Positions 32,495-42,065 of a DNA stretch of 50,823 nucleotides are shown piece after piece (the stretch's first letter is position 1; every line of letters starts with the position of its first letter). The DNA is from Paenibacillus vini (lineage in GTDB: Bacteria > Bacillota > Bacilli > Paenibacillales > Paenibacillaceae), in contig NZ_BOSL01000026.1 of assembly GCF_018403325.1 (NCBI RefSeq), positions 1-50,823 of the forward strand, read 5' to 3'. The notes beneath the pieces are model-generated. The model was not told the origin of the DNA. It did not search any database and saw only the letters and a program-made list of their open reading frames with translations. Both the position numbers and the translations under genes were made by a program.

Positions 32495-32511
32495 ATATTG
32501 GAGGTATATAT

Positions 32512-32670
32512 ATGCCGGATGAATTGAAGCTAACAAAAAAGATTGTTCTTGAATTGGATGTAGTAAATGGCGAAGTTACATTTGACAACCCGGACGATAT
32601 GACGAACTTCGAAGCTATAGGGCTTTTAGAATATACAAAGATGATGCTGTATCGCGATTCGCAAGATTGA
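32512..32670 (+). CDS. Small hypothetical protein
   Basis: A 52-residue frame (MPDELKLTKKIVLELDVV ...) follows GGAGGT. It reads as a beta-rich start and helical end. Small proteins of this type often precede terS. Confidence 0.55.
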   Translation: MPDELKLTKKIVLELDVVNGEVTFDNPDDMTNFEAIGLLEYTKMMLYRDSQD

Positions 32671-32715
32671 TTTTACTTAATACACTCTAAGAGGGGAGAA
32701 GGTGGGTGGTGTGAA

Positions 32716-33585
32716 GTGACCAACTGGGCAGAGATACGTAGAGAGTGGGAAGAATCAAAAGTTAGCTTTAAAGAACTGGCTGAAAAGCACGAGCTGAAAG
32801 ATGCTACTATACGAAGTCGAAAGAATAGGGAGAACTGGCAACGCAACGATGCAACGCAACGCAAAAACGTTGCAATGAAGAAATGTGAGAAACCGCCCGA
32901 GAGAGAGCCGCCGATAACAATAGATGGTGAAGGTCTAAATGATAAGCAAATACTGTTCGTATCGTACTATCTTAAGTATTGGAATGCGACAAAAGCTTAC
33001 CAGAAAGTGTATGGATGTGATTATGACACAGCTAGAAATAACGGAAGCCGGATGCTTGCAAATGCTAGCATAAAAGAGGAGATAAAAAGGGTTCGTGATG
33101 AGCTATTTGCGGAGTCTTTTTTTTCGTCCAAGGCCATTATCCAAAAATATATGGACATTGCCTTTGCTGATATTACCGACTTTATGGAGTTTGGGTCAAA
33201 GGAAGAGCCTTATCTCAATGATAAGGGTGAACAAATACTTGATCCCGGAACCGGCGAACCTCTTACCTATAAACGTAATTTCGTTTACTTCAACAATAGC
33301 GGTCTTGTAGACGGCACGATACTAAGCGAAGTCAAGCAAGGCAAGGACGGTGCTTCTATCAAGCTCTCGGATCGCATGAAAGCCTTGGAGAAGTTGGAGA
33401 AGTATATGGGCATGTTGAGCGAAGAGGAACAACTTAAAGTAGGCAAACTTAAACTGGAAATAAAGCAAATCAGTGGCGATGGTGCTGGTGATGCTCATGA
33501 GCAGAACAAAGGCTACGTTGACGCTCTGAACAATAGAGTTGAGCAAGTATTTGCCGATGAGGTGAACCGCGATGAGGAGGAATAA
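32716..33585 (+). CDS. terS: Terminase small subunit (XtmA-like)
   Basis: This 289-residue protein recognises phage DNA for packaging. An N-terminal HTH (SFKELAEKHELKDATIRSRK) is followed by the terminase_2 signature LNDKQILFVSYYLKYWNATKAYQK and SRMLANASIKEEIKR. The C-terminal third is coiled and should oligomerise. It begins at GTG 32716 and overlaps terL by 14 bases. Confidence 0.9.
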   Translation: MTNWAEIRREWEESKVSFKELAEKHELKDATIRSRKNRENWQRNDATQRKNVAMKKCEKPPEREPPITIDGEGLNDKQILFVSYYLKYWNATKAYQKVYGCDYDTARNNGSRMLANASIKEEIKRVRDELFAESFFSSKAIIQKYMDIAFADITDFMEFGSKEEPYLNDKGEQILDPGTGEPLTYKRNFVYFNNSGLVDGTILSEVKQGKDGASIKLSDRMKALEKLEKYMGMLSEEEQLKVGKLKLEIKQISGDGAGDAHEQNKGYVDALNNRVEQVFADEVNRDEEE

Positions 33586-34846
33586 AAAGACCACCTCGTT
33601 TAAGTTCCAACCGTTCAGTTTGAAGCAACAAAAGTTACTTATGTGGTGGGCTGACAAAAGTCCTTACAGAGATTATGACGGGGTTATTGCCGAAGGGGCG
33701 ATAAGGTCCGGTAAGACTATTTCCTGCATTGATTCATTTCTATCCTGGTCACTTGAAAAGCATAGGGATCAAAACTTTATCATAGCTGGTAAATCAATGG
33801 GAGCGCTGAAGCGTAACGTTTTGGAGCCGATGTTCCAGATACTCACCGCTAAAGGCATAGACTATCACTATCATCGTTCAGAAAATCCCCATGTGATTGT
33901 TGGGACGAATACCTATTACCTGTTTGGAGCAAATAACGAAACAAGCCAAGACACACTACAAGGGCTTACAGCGGCTGGGGCGTACTTGGATGAAGTTGCA
34001 TTGTTTCCTAAGTCGTTTGTAGATCAGGCTATTGGTCGTTGTTCGGCGGAGACGGGTGATAACGGGGCGAAGGTGTTCTTTAACTGTAACCCAGGTGGTC
34101 CGTACCACTGGTTCAAGTTGGAGTATATCGATAAGGCAAAAGAAAAAAAGATGTTAGTCCTGCATTTCACTATGGAGGACAATTTGTCGTTGTCGGAAAA
34201 AGTTAAAGAACGATTTCGTCGGATGTTCTCGGGTGTGTTCTTTAAACGTTACATCTTGGGTCTGTGGGTCATGGCTGAAGGTGTTATATATGATATGTTC
34301 ACGGATGACCATAAGGTCAAAACAGAACAGCGGCGTTATAAACAGTACTATGTCAGTTGTGACTATGGTACGCAGAACCCTATGACATTCGGTTTATGGG
34401 GTCTTTGTGATGATGTTTGGTATAAGGTGAAGGAATACCACTACGACGGCAGACTTCAAAGCAAGCAAAAAACGGATGAAGAGTATTGCGACGATTTGGA
34501 AGAATTCGTGGGGGCGCTGACGGTGACCGGGGTTATTGTTGACCCTTCAGCAGCTTCGTTCATTGCGGCGTTAAAAAAGCGCGGAAAATTCAAAGTTATC
34601 AAAGCTAATAATGACGTGGCTGACGGAATACGAAACGTAGCGTCTGCATTGGTGGAAGGATTGATAAAGTACAATGACTGCTGCAAAGAAACATTTCGGG
34701 AGTTTGCTTCCTACGTGTGGGATGAAAAAGCGGCGGCAAGAGGCGAGGACAAGCCGGTTAAAGAGAACGATCACCAAATGGACGGAGACAGATACTTTGT
34801 GAACACCATAGTTAAAAACAAGTCGGGCGTTTGGTTCGGCAAGTAG
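33572..34846 (+). CDS. terL: Terminase large subunit (XtmB-like)
   Basis: This 424-residue packaging motor and nuclease is of the PBSX type. Walker A is AIRSGKT (43-49), and Walker B GAYLDE with catalytic Glu at about 141. The nuclease domain acids are in SCDYGTQNP, IVDPSA and DHQMDGDRY. Its length is typical and it looks intact. It couples with the portal protein encoded 13 bases on. Confidence 0.95.
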   Translation: MRRNKKTTSFKFQPFSLKQQKLLMWWADKSPYRDYDGVIAEGAIRSGKTISCIDSFLSWSLEKHRDQNFIIAGKSMGALKRNVLEPMFQILTAKGIDYHYHRSENPHVIVGTNTYYLFGANNETSQDTLQGLTAAGAYLDEVALFPKSFVDQAIGRCSAETGDNGAKVFFNCNPGGPYHWFKLEYIDKAKEKKMLVLHFTMEDNLSLSEKVKERFRRMFSGVFFKRYILGLWVMAEGVIYDMFTDDHKVKTEQRRYKQYYVSCDYGTQNPMTFGLWGLCDDVWYKVKEYHYDGRLQSKQKTDEEYCDDLEEFVGALTVTGVIVDPSAASFIAALKKRGKFKVIKANNDVADGIRNVASALVEGLIKYNDCCKETFREFASYVWDEKAAARGEDKPVKENDHQMDGDRYFVNTIVKNKSGVWFGK

Positions 34847-34859
34847 GAAGGAGGAAACA

Positions 34860-36305
34860 ATGAACGCACTACAAGAGATCCTGGATAATCTGGACGCGAA
34901 TGCTCCCATGTCACTAGAGGAAATCATTCATATGGAAGTGAGCCAGTGGGAACGATCCGAAGAACGCAAGAAGATGGTTGCCGGGAAAAAGTATTACCGG
35001 AATGAAAATGACATTCTGGCTCTGGAACGAAAAATGATTGATGAAGACGGTCGGCTTGTTGCGGTAAAGAATCTTGCCGATAACCGCATTCCTCATGGAT
35101 TCGTCCGCAAGCTGGTAGATCAGAAGCTAGGGTATCTATTGGCCCGGCCGTTTATGGTCGAGACAGAGAAGGAAGATTACCAAAAGCTACTCGATGGTTA
35201 CTTTGACAAGGGATTCAAGAAGATGCTAAAGAACCTTGGGAAAGATGCCATTAACGCCGGGAAAGCGTGGTTGCAAGTCTACTATACCGAAGATGGTGAA
35301 CTAGCATTTATGAAGATTCCTTCAGAGGAAGGCATTCCGTTTTGGAAGGACGCGGCGCACACGGAATTAGCCGCATTTATTAGGGTCTATGAGACCGAGG
35401 AATATGAGGTAAAGAGGAAGAAAAAGGTCAAGAACGTACAATTCTGGACCACTGAAGGCGTGCGCTTCTACCGTGAAAATGCAGGTCGCTATGAGTTAGT
35501 GAAAGAAACAAGCCATTTCTCTATGATGGTAACCGAAGGCGAGAACGTTGAAGAGCGTGGGGTGAATTGGGAGCGGATCCCGTTCATTTGCTTCAAATAC
35601 AACGATGAGGAACAGCCGCTTATTGACCTGATAAAGAAACTGGTTGATGACTACGACAAACGCACATCGGGCAATTCAAATGATCTGGAGGACTTACCGA
35701 ATAGCGCTTACGTGGTCAAAAACTTTAACGGTACCGGTGCCGGAGAGTTCCGAAAGAACATGGCTCAATACCGGGTGGCGTTCGTTAGTGGTGATGGCGA
35801 CCTGAAAACAGTATCCATCGAAATGAACAACGAAGGGTACAAGAACCACATAGAGCAGTTACGCCGGGACATATACGAGTTTGGCCGGGGTGTAGATACG
35901 CAATCGGATAAATTCGGGAATAGCCCTTCGGGCATTGCGCTACGCTTCCTATTTTCGGACCTGGACATGGACGCGAATGACCTGGAGCTTGAGTTTCAAT
36001 CTAGCCTGGAACAATTGCTTTGGTTTATCGATACGCACATTTTGAATACTATGAAGGTTGATTACTCCGAAGAAACGGTAGAATTTATCTTTAACCGGGA
36101 TATCCTCATCAACGAGACAGAAGCCGTGACAAACGCCAAAGACAGCGTAGGCATCATTTCCGATGAAACCATCGTTGCTAATCATCCGTGGGTTACAAAC
36201 ACGAAAGATGAATTGGATCGCATCAAGGAAGAACAGAAAGCGGATGAAATCAATTATCCCAACCTCCCGAATGATGGAAAGGTGATCACCGATGAAACCG
36301 GCTGA
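34860..36305 (+). CDS. Portal protein (SPP1 gp6-like)
   Basis: This 481-residue protein forms the dodecameric DNA gate at one capsid vertex. Typical features are ADNRIPHGFVRKLVDQK near the start, NWERIPFICFKYNDEEQPLIDLIKKLVDDY in the middle, and SPSGIALRFLFSDLDMDAN later. It overlaps the gp7-like gene by 14 bases. Confidence 0.92.
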   Translation: MNALQEILDNLDANAPMSLEEIIHMEVSQWERSEERKKMVAGKKYYRNENDILALERKMIDEDGRLVAVKNLADNRIPHGFVRKLVDQKLGYLLARPFMVETEKEDYQKLLDGYFDKGFKKMLKNLGKDAINAGKAWLQVYYTEDGELAFMKIPSEEGIPFWKDAAHTELAAFIRVYETEEYEVKRKKKVKNVQFWTTEGVRFYRENAGRYELVKETSHFSMMVTEGENVEERGVNWERIPFICFKYNDEEQPLIDLIKKLVDDYDKRTSGNSNDLEDLPNSAYVVKNFNGTGAGEFRKNMAQYRVAFVSGDGDLKTVSIEMNNEGYKNHIEQLRRDIYEFGRGVDTQSDKFGNSPSGIALRFLFSDLDMDANDLELEFQSSLEQLLWFIDTHILNTMKVDYSEETVEFIFNRDILINETEAVTNAKDSVGIISDETIVANHPWVTNTKDELDRIKEEQKADEINYPNLPNDGKVITDETG

Positions 36306-37848
36306 TTACTGGAATAAGCGCGCTGAAATAAACGCCCGAGCCGAACATGACAAAGCTGATATTTACATTGATCAACTGACAAAAGAATACCGCAAGGCAG
36401 CGAATAGCATTGTCCGGGAGATAGAAGCATTTTATGGGCGCTATGCCAAAAACAACGAAGTGTCATTAACCGAAGCTAGAAAACAGCTTGAAAAAGGTGA
36501 ATTAGCTGAGTTTAAGATGACGCTTCAGGAGTTTACGGCCAAGGCCAAGAACAACGCAGACGGTAGATGGACACAACAACTCAATAACGTTTATTACCGG
36601 ACCCGTATAAGCCGATATGATGCCCTGCTTACTCAGATCAAGCAGCGGGTTGAGTCTTTGGCAGCAGAACAGCAAACCGGATTCGAGGATTTGCTCACTG
36701 GCAATTACACGGATACCTATTACCGGACGTTGTTTGATATTCAAAGCGGCACGGGTTTGGGCGTTACATTTGCTAAAGTCGATGACCGTGTGATCGATAA
36801 AGTTCTGTTTACTGACTGGGCCGGGAGCAACTTTTCAAAGCGCATATGGGAAAATCGGGATAAGCTGGCGAGAGAACTTCAAACCAACTTAACGCAGGCT
36901 TTCATCCGCGGCGATGGCTTGGATAAGGTGATTTCATCTTTACAGAACCGGTTTGACGTTTCTAAATCAAACGCTGCTCGTTTGGTACGTACTGAGAGTG
37001 CACATATAGCCGCTGAAGCCACGTATGACGGTTATAAGGCTAGTGGAGTGGTAAAGCAATATCAATTCCTCGCAACGCTCGATATGCGAACCAGCGCCGT
37101 ATGCCAAAGTATGGACAATAAAATAATTGATCTCTCTGATAAAGAGATCGGAACGAACTGGCCCCCGTTACATGCGAATTGTCGCAGTACAACGGTGGCT
37201 TATTTTGATGATGAGGAAGATCCGGGCGAACGGATTGCTCGAAACTCTGATGGTCATGTCTACTATGTACCGGCTGATATGACATATGAGGAATGGAAAC
37301 AGAAATACGTTCCAGAGCAACCGGACAAAGAGACGAAGCCTAAAGCCGTATCGCTGAAAGCCTACGAAGATGAAATAAGAAGCAAGGTCGTTGAATATTC
37401 GGCTGTATTTGATCAACAGGGCCGTAAGGTGTGGGAATCCGAAGAGGGAACCGAAACGGATGTGAGTATTGGTGCGGCAATTGATAGCGGACTGATCAAA
37501 GGAAATGTCCTGACTCATAACCACCCTGTGGATGCTTCTTTTAGCCGGGGTGATATCAAAATACTAGCTCAGGAGGAAGCAGCAGAAATAAGAGCTGTGA
37601 CACCTAAATATGATTTCTCAGCAAAGCTGACGGATGTATTCAGTAGGTTGGACGATCCCGGCAAACTCAAAAGGTTCAATGCCGAAATCGACAGCCTGTT
37701 TACGGAACAAATCAAGAAATACCGCGAAAAGATTGCTGCTGAAGAAATGACAGTTGATGAAGCGACTTTTGCCTTACAGCACGAAATGTGGAAGGAATTC
37801 GAAAAGCGCACCGGTTGGATTGAATACAGACGAGTCAAGCGCAATTAA
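36292..37848 (+). CDS. gp7-like minor head protein fused to a JAMM-like HNHP domain
   Basis: Residues 1-310 are an SPP1 gp7 / Mu F-type head morphogenesis protein, with the signature ARLVRTESAHIAAEATYDGYK (about 229-249), CQSMDNK and WPPLHANCRSTTVAYF. The remaining 200 residues form an extra domain with HNHP (409-412) followed by Ser418 and Asp421 (HxHP-x5-S-xx-D). This is close to the JAMM/RadC zinc-peptidase pattern (usually x6-7). A de-ubiquitinase-like protease, a nuclease accessory or a toxin-like cargo role is possible. The protein is longer than the roughly 300 residues of SPP1 gp7. The gp7 assignment is firm; the second domain is tentative. Confidence 0.85.
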   Translation: MKPADYWNKRAEINARAEHDKADIYIDQLTKEYRKAANSIVREIEAFYGRYAKNNEVSLTEARKQLEKGELAEFKMTLQEFTAKAKNNADGRWTQQLNNVYYRTRISRYDALLTQIKQRVESLAAEQQTGFEDLLTGNYTDTYYRTLFDIQSGTGLGVTFAKVDDRVIDKVLFTDWAGSNFSKRIWENRDKLARELQTNLTQAFIRGDGLDKVISSLQNRFDVSKSNAARLVRTESAHIAAEATYDGYKASGVVKQYQFLATLDMRTSAVCQSMDNKIIDLSDKEIGTNWPPLHANCRSTTVAYFDDEEDPGERIARNSDGHVYYVPADMTYEEWKQKYVPEQPDKETKPKAVSLKAYEDEIRSKVVEYSAVFDQQGRKVWESEEGTETDVSIGAAIDSGLIKGNVLTHNHPVDASFSRGDIKILAQEEAAEIRAVTPKYDFSAKLTDVFSRLDDPGKLKRFNAEIDSLFTEQIKKYREKIAAEEMTVDEATFALQHEMWKEFEKRTGWIEYRRVKRN

Positions 37849-37986
37849 ATGCAAGTTATGATGAAGCATCCGAATAACCTTCTCTCCTGTCGCATGAGGA
37901 TAAACTAGGCGAACTCAATGGCTGGAGTATATCGGCCAACTCCGAACTGGCACTGACCAGTATAAAAAAGTATGGGGGAATGAAAA

Positions 37987-38598
37987 ATGGATTGGTTAAA
38001 AGAATTGCTCAAGAATGCGGGAATCGAGGAATCTAAAATAGATAGTATCGTGACTGATTATAACAAAGAGGTCCCGAAATATCTGATTCCAAAAGAAAAG
38101 TACAACGAAGTCGCTGAGGCTAAGAAGAAGGTCGAGGAAGACATTAAGGAGCGTGATAAACAACTTGAAACGCTAAGCAAATCGGCCGGAGATAACGAGA
38201 CGCTGAAAAGCGAAATCAAAAAGCTCCAGGATGAAAACAAAGCGGCTACTGAGAAATACGAGGCCGAAGTAAAGGACCTGAAGATTAACACCGCTTTGAA
38301 ATTGGCGCTTGCTGGTGAAGTGCATGACGCTGACCTTGTAGCCGGTCTAATTGATCGTAACACCATCAAGGTAAAAGATGATGGAACAATTGAATCTGGA
38401 TTCGATGATCAAGTGAAGGCTTTGCGAGAGAGCAAGGCTTTTTTGTTTGTCGAAAAAACCAATACGAAGCCTAAAGGGTGGAAACCTGCCGATCCGAGCG
38501 GAAGCAAAGACGAGCCGGGCGGTCTTGGTGAAAGTTTCGCAAAAGCAGCAAATGATAGCGGAAAAGCCCCCGCTGCTGCACAGAATCTTTGGGGCTAA
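37987..38598 (+). CDS. Scaffold protein (phage GP20 family)
   Basis: This 203-residue protein is largely coiled coil (about 35-105), starts MDWLKELLKNAGIEESKID, and has a LALAGEVHDADLVAGLID segment typical of GP20 scaffolds. It guides capsid assembly and then leaves the shell. GGGGGAATG precedes the start. The 138 bases before it are discussed separately. Confidence 0.88.
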   Translation: MDWLKELLKNAGIEESKIDSIVTDYNKEVPKYLIPKEKYNEVAEAKKKVEEDIKERDKQLETLSKSAGDNETLKSEIKKLQDENKAATEKYEAEVKDLKINTALKLALAGEVHDADLVAGLIDRNTIKVKDDGTIESGFDDQVKALRESKAFLFVEKTNTKPKGWKPADPSGSKDEPGGLGESFAKAANDSGKAPAAAQNLWG

Positions 38599-38613
38599 GA
38601 AAGGAGCATTAAC

Positions 38614-38928
38614 ATGCCATATGTAAAACCTGTATCGAATTACGAGCGTATTAACTTTCTTGCATCTGCTAAATTCCAAGCGTTTACGGACTTGGTTAGT
38701 AATGTTGGAGTTAGCGCAGGCGAAGACGGAAGGAAAATTGTAAAGGCCGGAACGATCCTCCCAGCAAACGACGGGACGGCGAAAGGTATTTTGCTTAACG
38801 ATGTTGATGTAACCTATGGGCCGCAACCAGGTTCTTTGGTTGAAGAGGCTTATATTCTTGAGGATCGTCTCCCTGCAGTTCCAACGGCAGAAGCAAAAAC
38901 AGCACTTAAAGAAATTAAATTTAAATAA
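38614..38928 (+). CDS. Capsid decoration or head-fibre-like protein
   Basis: The 104-residue protein sits between scaffold and capsid genes, the usual place of a decoration protein. The segment AGTILPANDGTAKGILLNDVDVTYG resembles lambda gpD-type or head-fibre domains. AAAGGAG precedes ATG 38614. Confidence 0.7.
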   Translation: MPYVKPVSNYERINFLASAKFQAFTDLVSNVGVSAGEDGRKIVKAGTILPANDGTAKGILLNDVDVTYGPQPGSLVEEAYILEDRLPAVPTAEAKTALKEIKFK

Positions 38929-38943
38929 GCGGAGGGTACCAAT

Positions 38944-39987
38944 ATGACTGATGTATTAGAATTGTTTAATCAAAAAACTGTATTAGATTATTTGAAAGAA
39001 AGAACGTTCCAAACTTATGCAGCAGGCGAAGCGTTATTCCCTGAACAGAAATTCGATACGCTTGAATTTGAATACTTGGTAGGGGCGAATGATTTGCCGG
39101 TTGTAGCGAAAGTGCACGCTTTTGATACTGAGGCGGAGATTGGGTCCATCGAGGCCGCTAAGCAAGCTCTCGAAGCGGCTTATATTAAGAAAAAGTATCA
39201 AATCAAAGAAAAAGATCTGATCGCATTGAAATTCCCGCGAACGGAGCAAGAACGGACCTATCTTATTCAACGTGTATTTAACTTGATCGACAAGGCTGTT
39301 AATGACGTTCGTGCGGCAGCGGAGCTTATGCGTATGCAGGTTCTTGCTAATGGTGTGTTGGAATTACAGTTACATGTCCCGGGAGAACCAAAAACGTTGA
39401 CGCTGGATTATCATGTGCCAACCAACCACAAGGAAGTTTTATCTGGAACAAGTTTGTGGGATTCGGAAACAGCAGATGTTCTCGGTGATCTGGAGCGTTG
39501 GGCGAGTGCGTTGGATGTTGTGCCAACACGGGCGCTGACATCTAAAAAGGTTGCTGGTTCTATGTTGCGGAACTCTAAGATCAGAGGATATCTGTACGGC
39601 ACTGATACTGGCAGAGTGGCTAACCTAGCTGATCTGAATGCATTTATGATCCAACAAGGATTGCCTGCTGTAGCAGTTTATGATGCCGGACAAAACTCCA
39701 AGTACCGTGAACAAAATGCAGACGGAACCTATGCTACGAGCAGTTACTTCCCAGACAATAAATTCGTCATGTTTGGTGATGGTCCATTGGGTCAAACTTT
39801 GTACGGCCCAACCCCTGAAGAATCCAGAATGGTTCTTAGTGGCGCAGATGTTTCTAACGTCGGGAAAGTAATTGCTATGTTGTATGAAGAGGGTAAAGAC
39901 CCGATTTCTACATGGGCAAAAGCAGCAGCAACGGTGATCCCTTCCTTCCCAGAAGCAAATAACGTATTCCAAGCTCAAGTTGTATAA
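38944..39987 (+). CDS. Major capsid protein (phage capsid E family)
   Basis: This 347-residue HK97-fold protein builds the shell. The E-family pattern is visible: FQTYAAGEALFPEQKFDTLEFEY, KAVNDVRAAAELMRMQVLANG, VLGDLERWAS, and YGPTPEE in the C-terminal part. The length matches other E-type capsid proteins. It follows scaffold and decoration genes, as in lambda-like and PBSX relatives. Confidence 0.9.
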   Translation: MTDVLELFNQKTVLDYLKERTFQTYAAGEALFPEQKFDTLEFEYLVGANDLPVVAKVHAFDTEAEIGSIEAAKQALEAAYIKKKYQIKEKDLIALKFPRTEQERTYLIQRVFNLIDKAVNDVRAAAELMRMQVLANGVLELQLHVPGEPKTLTLDYHVPTNHKEVLSGTSLWDSETADVLGDLERWASALDVVPTRALTSKKVAGSMLRNSKIRGYLYGTDTGRVANLADLNAFMIQQGLPAVAVYDAGQNSKYREQNADGTYATSSYFPDNKFVMFGDGPLGQTLYGPTPEESRMVLSGADVSNVGKVIAMLYEEGKDPISTWAKAAATVIPSFPEANNVFQAQVV

Positions 39988-40000
39988 GGAGGTACGCGAC

Positions 40001-40303
40001 ATGAAAGTAGAAGTGCTGAATATCCCGGTAAGACACAACGGCTCCCGCTATGTAAAAGGGGAGTCGTTTTCTATCTCGGAAGAGGATTACGAGCGGATTA
40101 AGACGGCGGTAAATGTCATCGAACAAGGTGAAGAACCGGAATTTGATCTGAACAAGCCGGTAGAAGAAATGAAACTGGATGAGCTTAAAGCGCACGCCAA
40201 AGAAAAACAAATTGACTTGGGTGGAGCGACCAGGAAAGAGGATATCCTAGGCGTTATCCTCGGTGCGCAAGGCGGCGGTTCTAATGACGGAGCAGGAGAA
40301 TAA
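40001..40303 (+). CDS. HeH/LEM-like small head protein
   Basis: This 100-residue protein starts at ATG 40001 behind AAGGAGGT. A beta-rich N-terminal half (VRHNGSRYVKGESFSI) is followed by a helix-extension-helix motif (MKLDELKAHAKEKQIDLGGA). Genes of this type lie between the capsid and connector genes. A head-completion role is likely. Confidence 0.7.
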   Translation: MKVEVLNIPVRHNGSRYVKGESFSISEEDYERIKTAVNVIEQGEEPEFDLNKPVEEMKLDELKAHAKEKQIDLGGATRKEDILGVILGAQGGGSNDGAGE

Positions 40304-40658
40304 GGTTCTTAATTTGGTCAGGGCGCGGTTAAGGCTTCAAAACGAGGAACTTAACCCCCTGATCGAATCCTATATCCCTGAAATTGGCTGGCGTATTAAG
40401 AACTATTGCCAAATATCCAACATCCCTGAAGGCTTGGAATTCGTATGGGCTTCTATGGTGATCGATGTTCTTAAAGCAGAGCATTCGACCATCAAGGAAA
40501 TCGGAAGCACCATAGACAAGAGTGACAAGTCAATCAAGATCGGTGATACATCCATTTCCCCGGCTAAATCAAGCGCATCAAATCCGAAAACAGTCATCGA
40601 CGGTATTGTTTTAAACTACGCCGTCGATCTGAACCGGTACAGAAGGTTGGTGTGGTAA
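40284..40658 (+). CDS. Head-tail connector protein (gp6-like)
   Basis: This 124-residue protein fits the helical adaptor that binds the portal. Its place directly after capsid and before head-closure genes supports this. It starts at ATG 40284 behind AAGGCGG and overlaps the previous gene by 20 bases. Confidence 0.7.
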   Translation: MTEQENKVLNLVRARLRLQNEELNPLIESYIPEIGWRIKNYCQISNIPEGLEFVWASMVIDVLKAEHSTIKEIGSTIDKSDKSIKIGDTSISPAKSSASNPKTVIDGIVLNYAVDLNRYRRLVW

Positions 40659-41017
40659 TGGATATTGATTATGCTGAATACCGGGCATCGCTCGAAGAAA
40701 CCTATGAGGATAGGGCTTCTATAAAGCGTTGGGAGAAAACGAAAGTCAACGGAGAGACGAAATTAGATTGGGCGCTGAAACTTGCGGATGTGCCTTGTCG
40801 GATCTCTCAAAAGGCCCTAGCTTCAAACGGTCAGACAGAAACCGTGAACAAAATCACCTATGAAACCAAACTATTCATCTCACCAGACATAGAGGTCTTG
40901 CAAGGTGACTTAATCGAAGTAATGCGCGGCTCTCAAATGCGGATGTATACCGCAGGGGAGCCGTTTCCTTATCCTACACATCAAGAAATAAGCTTACAGC
41001 GCAGAGAGAAGGCATGA
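40658..41017 (+). CDS. Head-closure protein (XkdH/YqbH-like)
   Basis: This 119-residue protein has the small beta-barrel look of head-closure proteins (KLADVPCRISQKAL ... YETKLFISPDIEVLQGDLIEV). It shares one base with the preceding stop codon (TAATG). Confidence 0.72.
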   Translation: MDIDYAEYRASLEETYEDRASIKRWEKTKVNGETKLDWALKLADVPCRISQKALASNGQTETVNKITYETKLFISPDIEVLQGDLIEVMRGSQMRMYTAGEPFPYPTHQEISLQRREKA

Positions 41018-41018
41018 T

Positions 41019-41441
41019 ATGGCTAAGTGGGGCGACTTTGATTTTGGTGAGTTTGAACAGTTAGCCAAGACGTTTAAAAAGGCTCTCGATGAACGTGTTA
41101 TTGAACGTTGGATACGAGAGTTTTTGCTGGAAATGGCTTACCGAGCCGATCGGAAGATTAAAAAGCGTACCCCAGTAGATTCCGGTGAGCTTCGCCGCAG
41201 ATGGCAAGTTGGACAGGTTATAAAAAAAGGCAATGCCTATGAGGTCGAAATATTCAACAATACGGAATACGCCGGGTATGTTGAATACGGTCACCGAACC
41301 GGCAAAGAGTTGACTGGCTGGGTTGAGGGTCGCTTCATGATGACGATTTCCATGAAAGAGATGGAACGAGAATTACCTAAATTCATCGAGAAAAAACAAA
41401 TGGAGTTGCTAGACCAACTCATGAACGGCAGAAAGGGGTAA
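41019..41441 (+). CDS. HK97 gp10-type tail component (XkdI-like)
   Basis: This 140-residue protein has the gp10/XkdI pattern: RKIKKRTPVDSGELRRRW near residue 50 and NTEYAGYVEYGHR later. It acts at the head-tail junction and is the tail-completion partner of the next gene. Confidence 0.85.
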   Translation: MAKWGDFDFGEFEQLAKTFKKALDERVIERWIREFLLEMAYRADRKIKKRTPVDSGELRRRWQVGQVIKKGNAYEVEIFNNTEYAGYVEYGHRTGKELTGWVEGRFMMTISMKEMERELPKFIEKKQMELLDQLMNGRKG

Positions 41442-41445
41442 CGCC

Positions 41446-41883
41446 GTGATTAAGGTAACAGTAGACAGTATCCGCAGCGGCGTTATTCTCGCTCTGTCAA
41501 ACCTCTTCCCAACCATGGACATATACGGAGAAGAGATTAAACAGGGCTTTGAAACGCCGTGTTTTTTTGTGAAGTTATTGACCCATGCACAGGACCAGGA
41601 AATGAACAGGCGTTATAAGCGCTTCTACTCGTTCGATATTCACTTTTTCCCAGCGGGCAATGACTATAACCGGGGAGCGCATGAAATGGCTGAGAAGCTG
41701 TATGATGCGTTTAGGTGGGTTGGTATTGATGGATCGCGGTACAAAGGGACCGGGATGAACCATGAAGTTGTGGATGGCACACTTCATTTCTTTGTGGATT
41801 TCAATTTCCACGTGATGGCCGAAAAACAATCAGATCCAAAAATGAAAACTCTCGACCAGGAGGGATATTTGAAAAATGGCTAA
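41446..41883 (+). CDS. Tail terminator protein (XkdJ-like)
   Basis: This 145-residue protein has the XkdJ/YqbJ shape (MDIYGEEIKQGFETPCFFVKLL ... YSFDIHFFP). It caps the tail tube to set its length. It overlaps the next small gene by eight bases. Confidence 0.78.
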   Translation: MIKVTVDSIRSGVILALSNLFPTMDIYGEEIKQGFETPCFFVKLLTHAQDQEMNRRYKRFYSFDIHFFPAGNDYNRGAHEMAEKLYDAFRWVGIDGSRYKGTGMNHEVVDGTLHFFVDFNFHVMAEKQSDPKMKTLDQEGYLKNG

Positions 41884-42064
41884 TAAAGAGAAGCAAACAC
41901 CAGATATTGCAGCCGGATTTACGAAGGAACAATTCCTCGGCTCTCGGCAATGGACCGGCACAGATAAAGATGTATTGTCTGTGGTCCTGGAAGATGGCAA
42001 GACATATACGCTTGCTGAAGCAAAACGGCGAGTGGAAGAATTTAAGAATGGTGAGGTGAAGTAG
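41876..42064 (+). CDS. Small tail-module protein
   Basis: This 62-residue protein is encoded between the terminator and sheath genes behind AGGAGGG. Small genes occupy the same slot in PBSX relatives. The motif SRQWTGTDKDVLSVVLEDGKTYTLAEAK suggests a small sheet plus helix. The function is unknown. Confidence 0.7.
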   Translation: MANKEKQTPDIAAGFTKEQFLGSRQWTGTDKDVLSVVLEDGKTYTLAEAKRRVEEFKNGEVK

Positions 42065-42065
42065 G

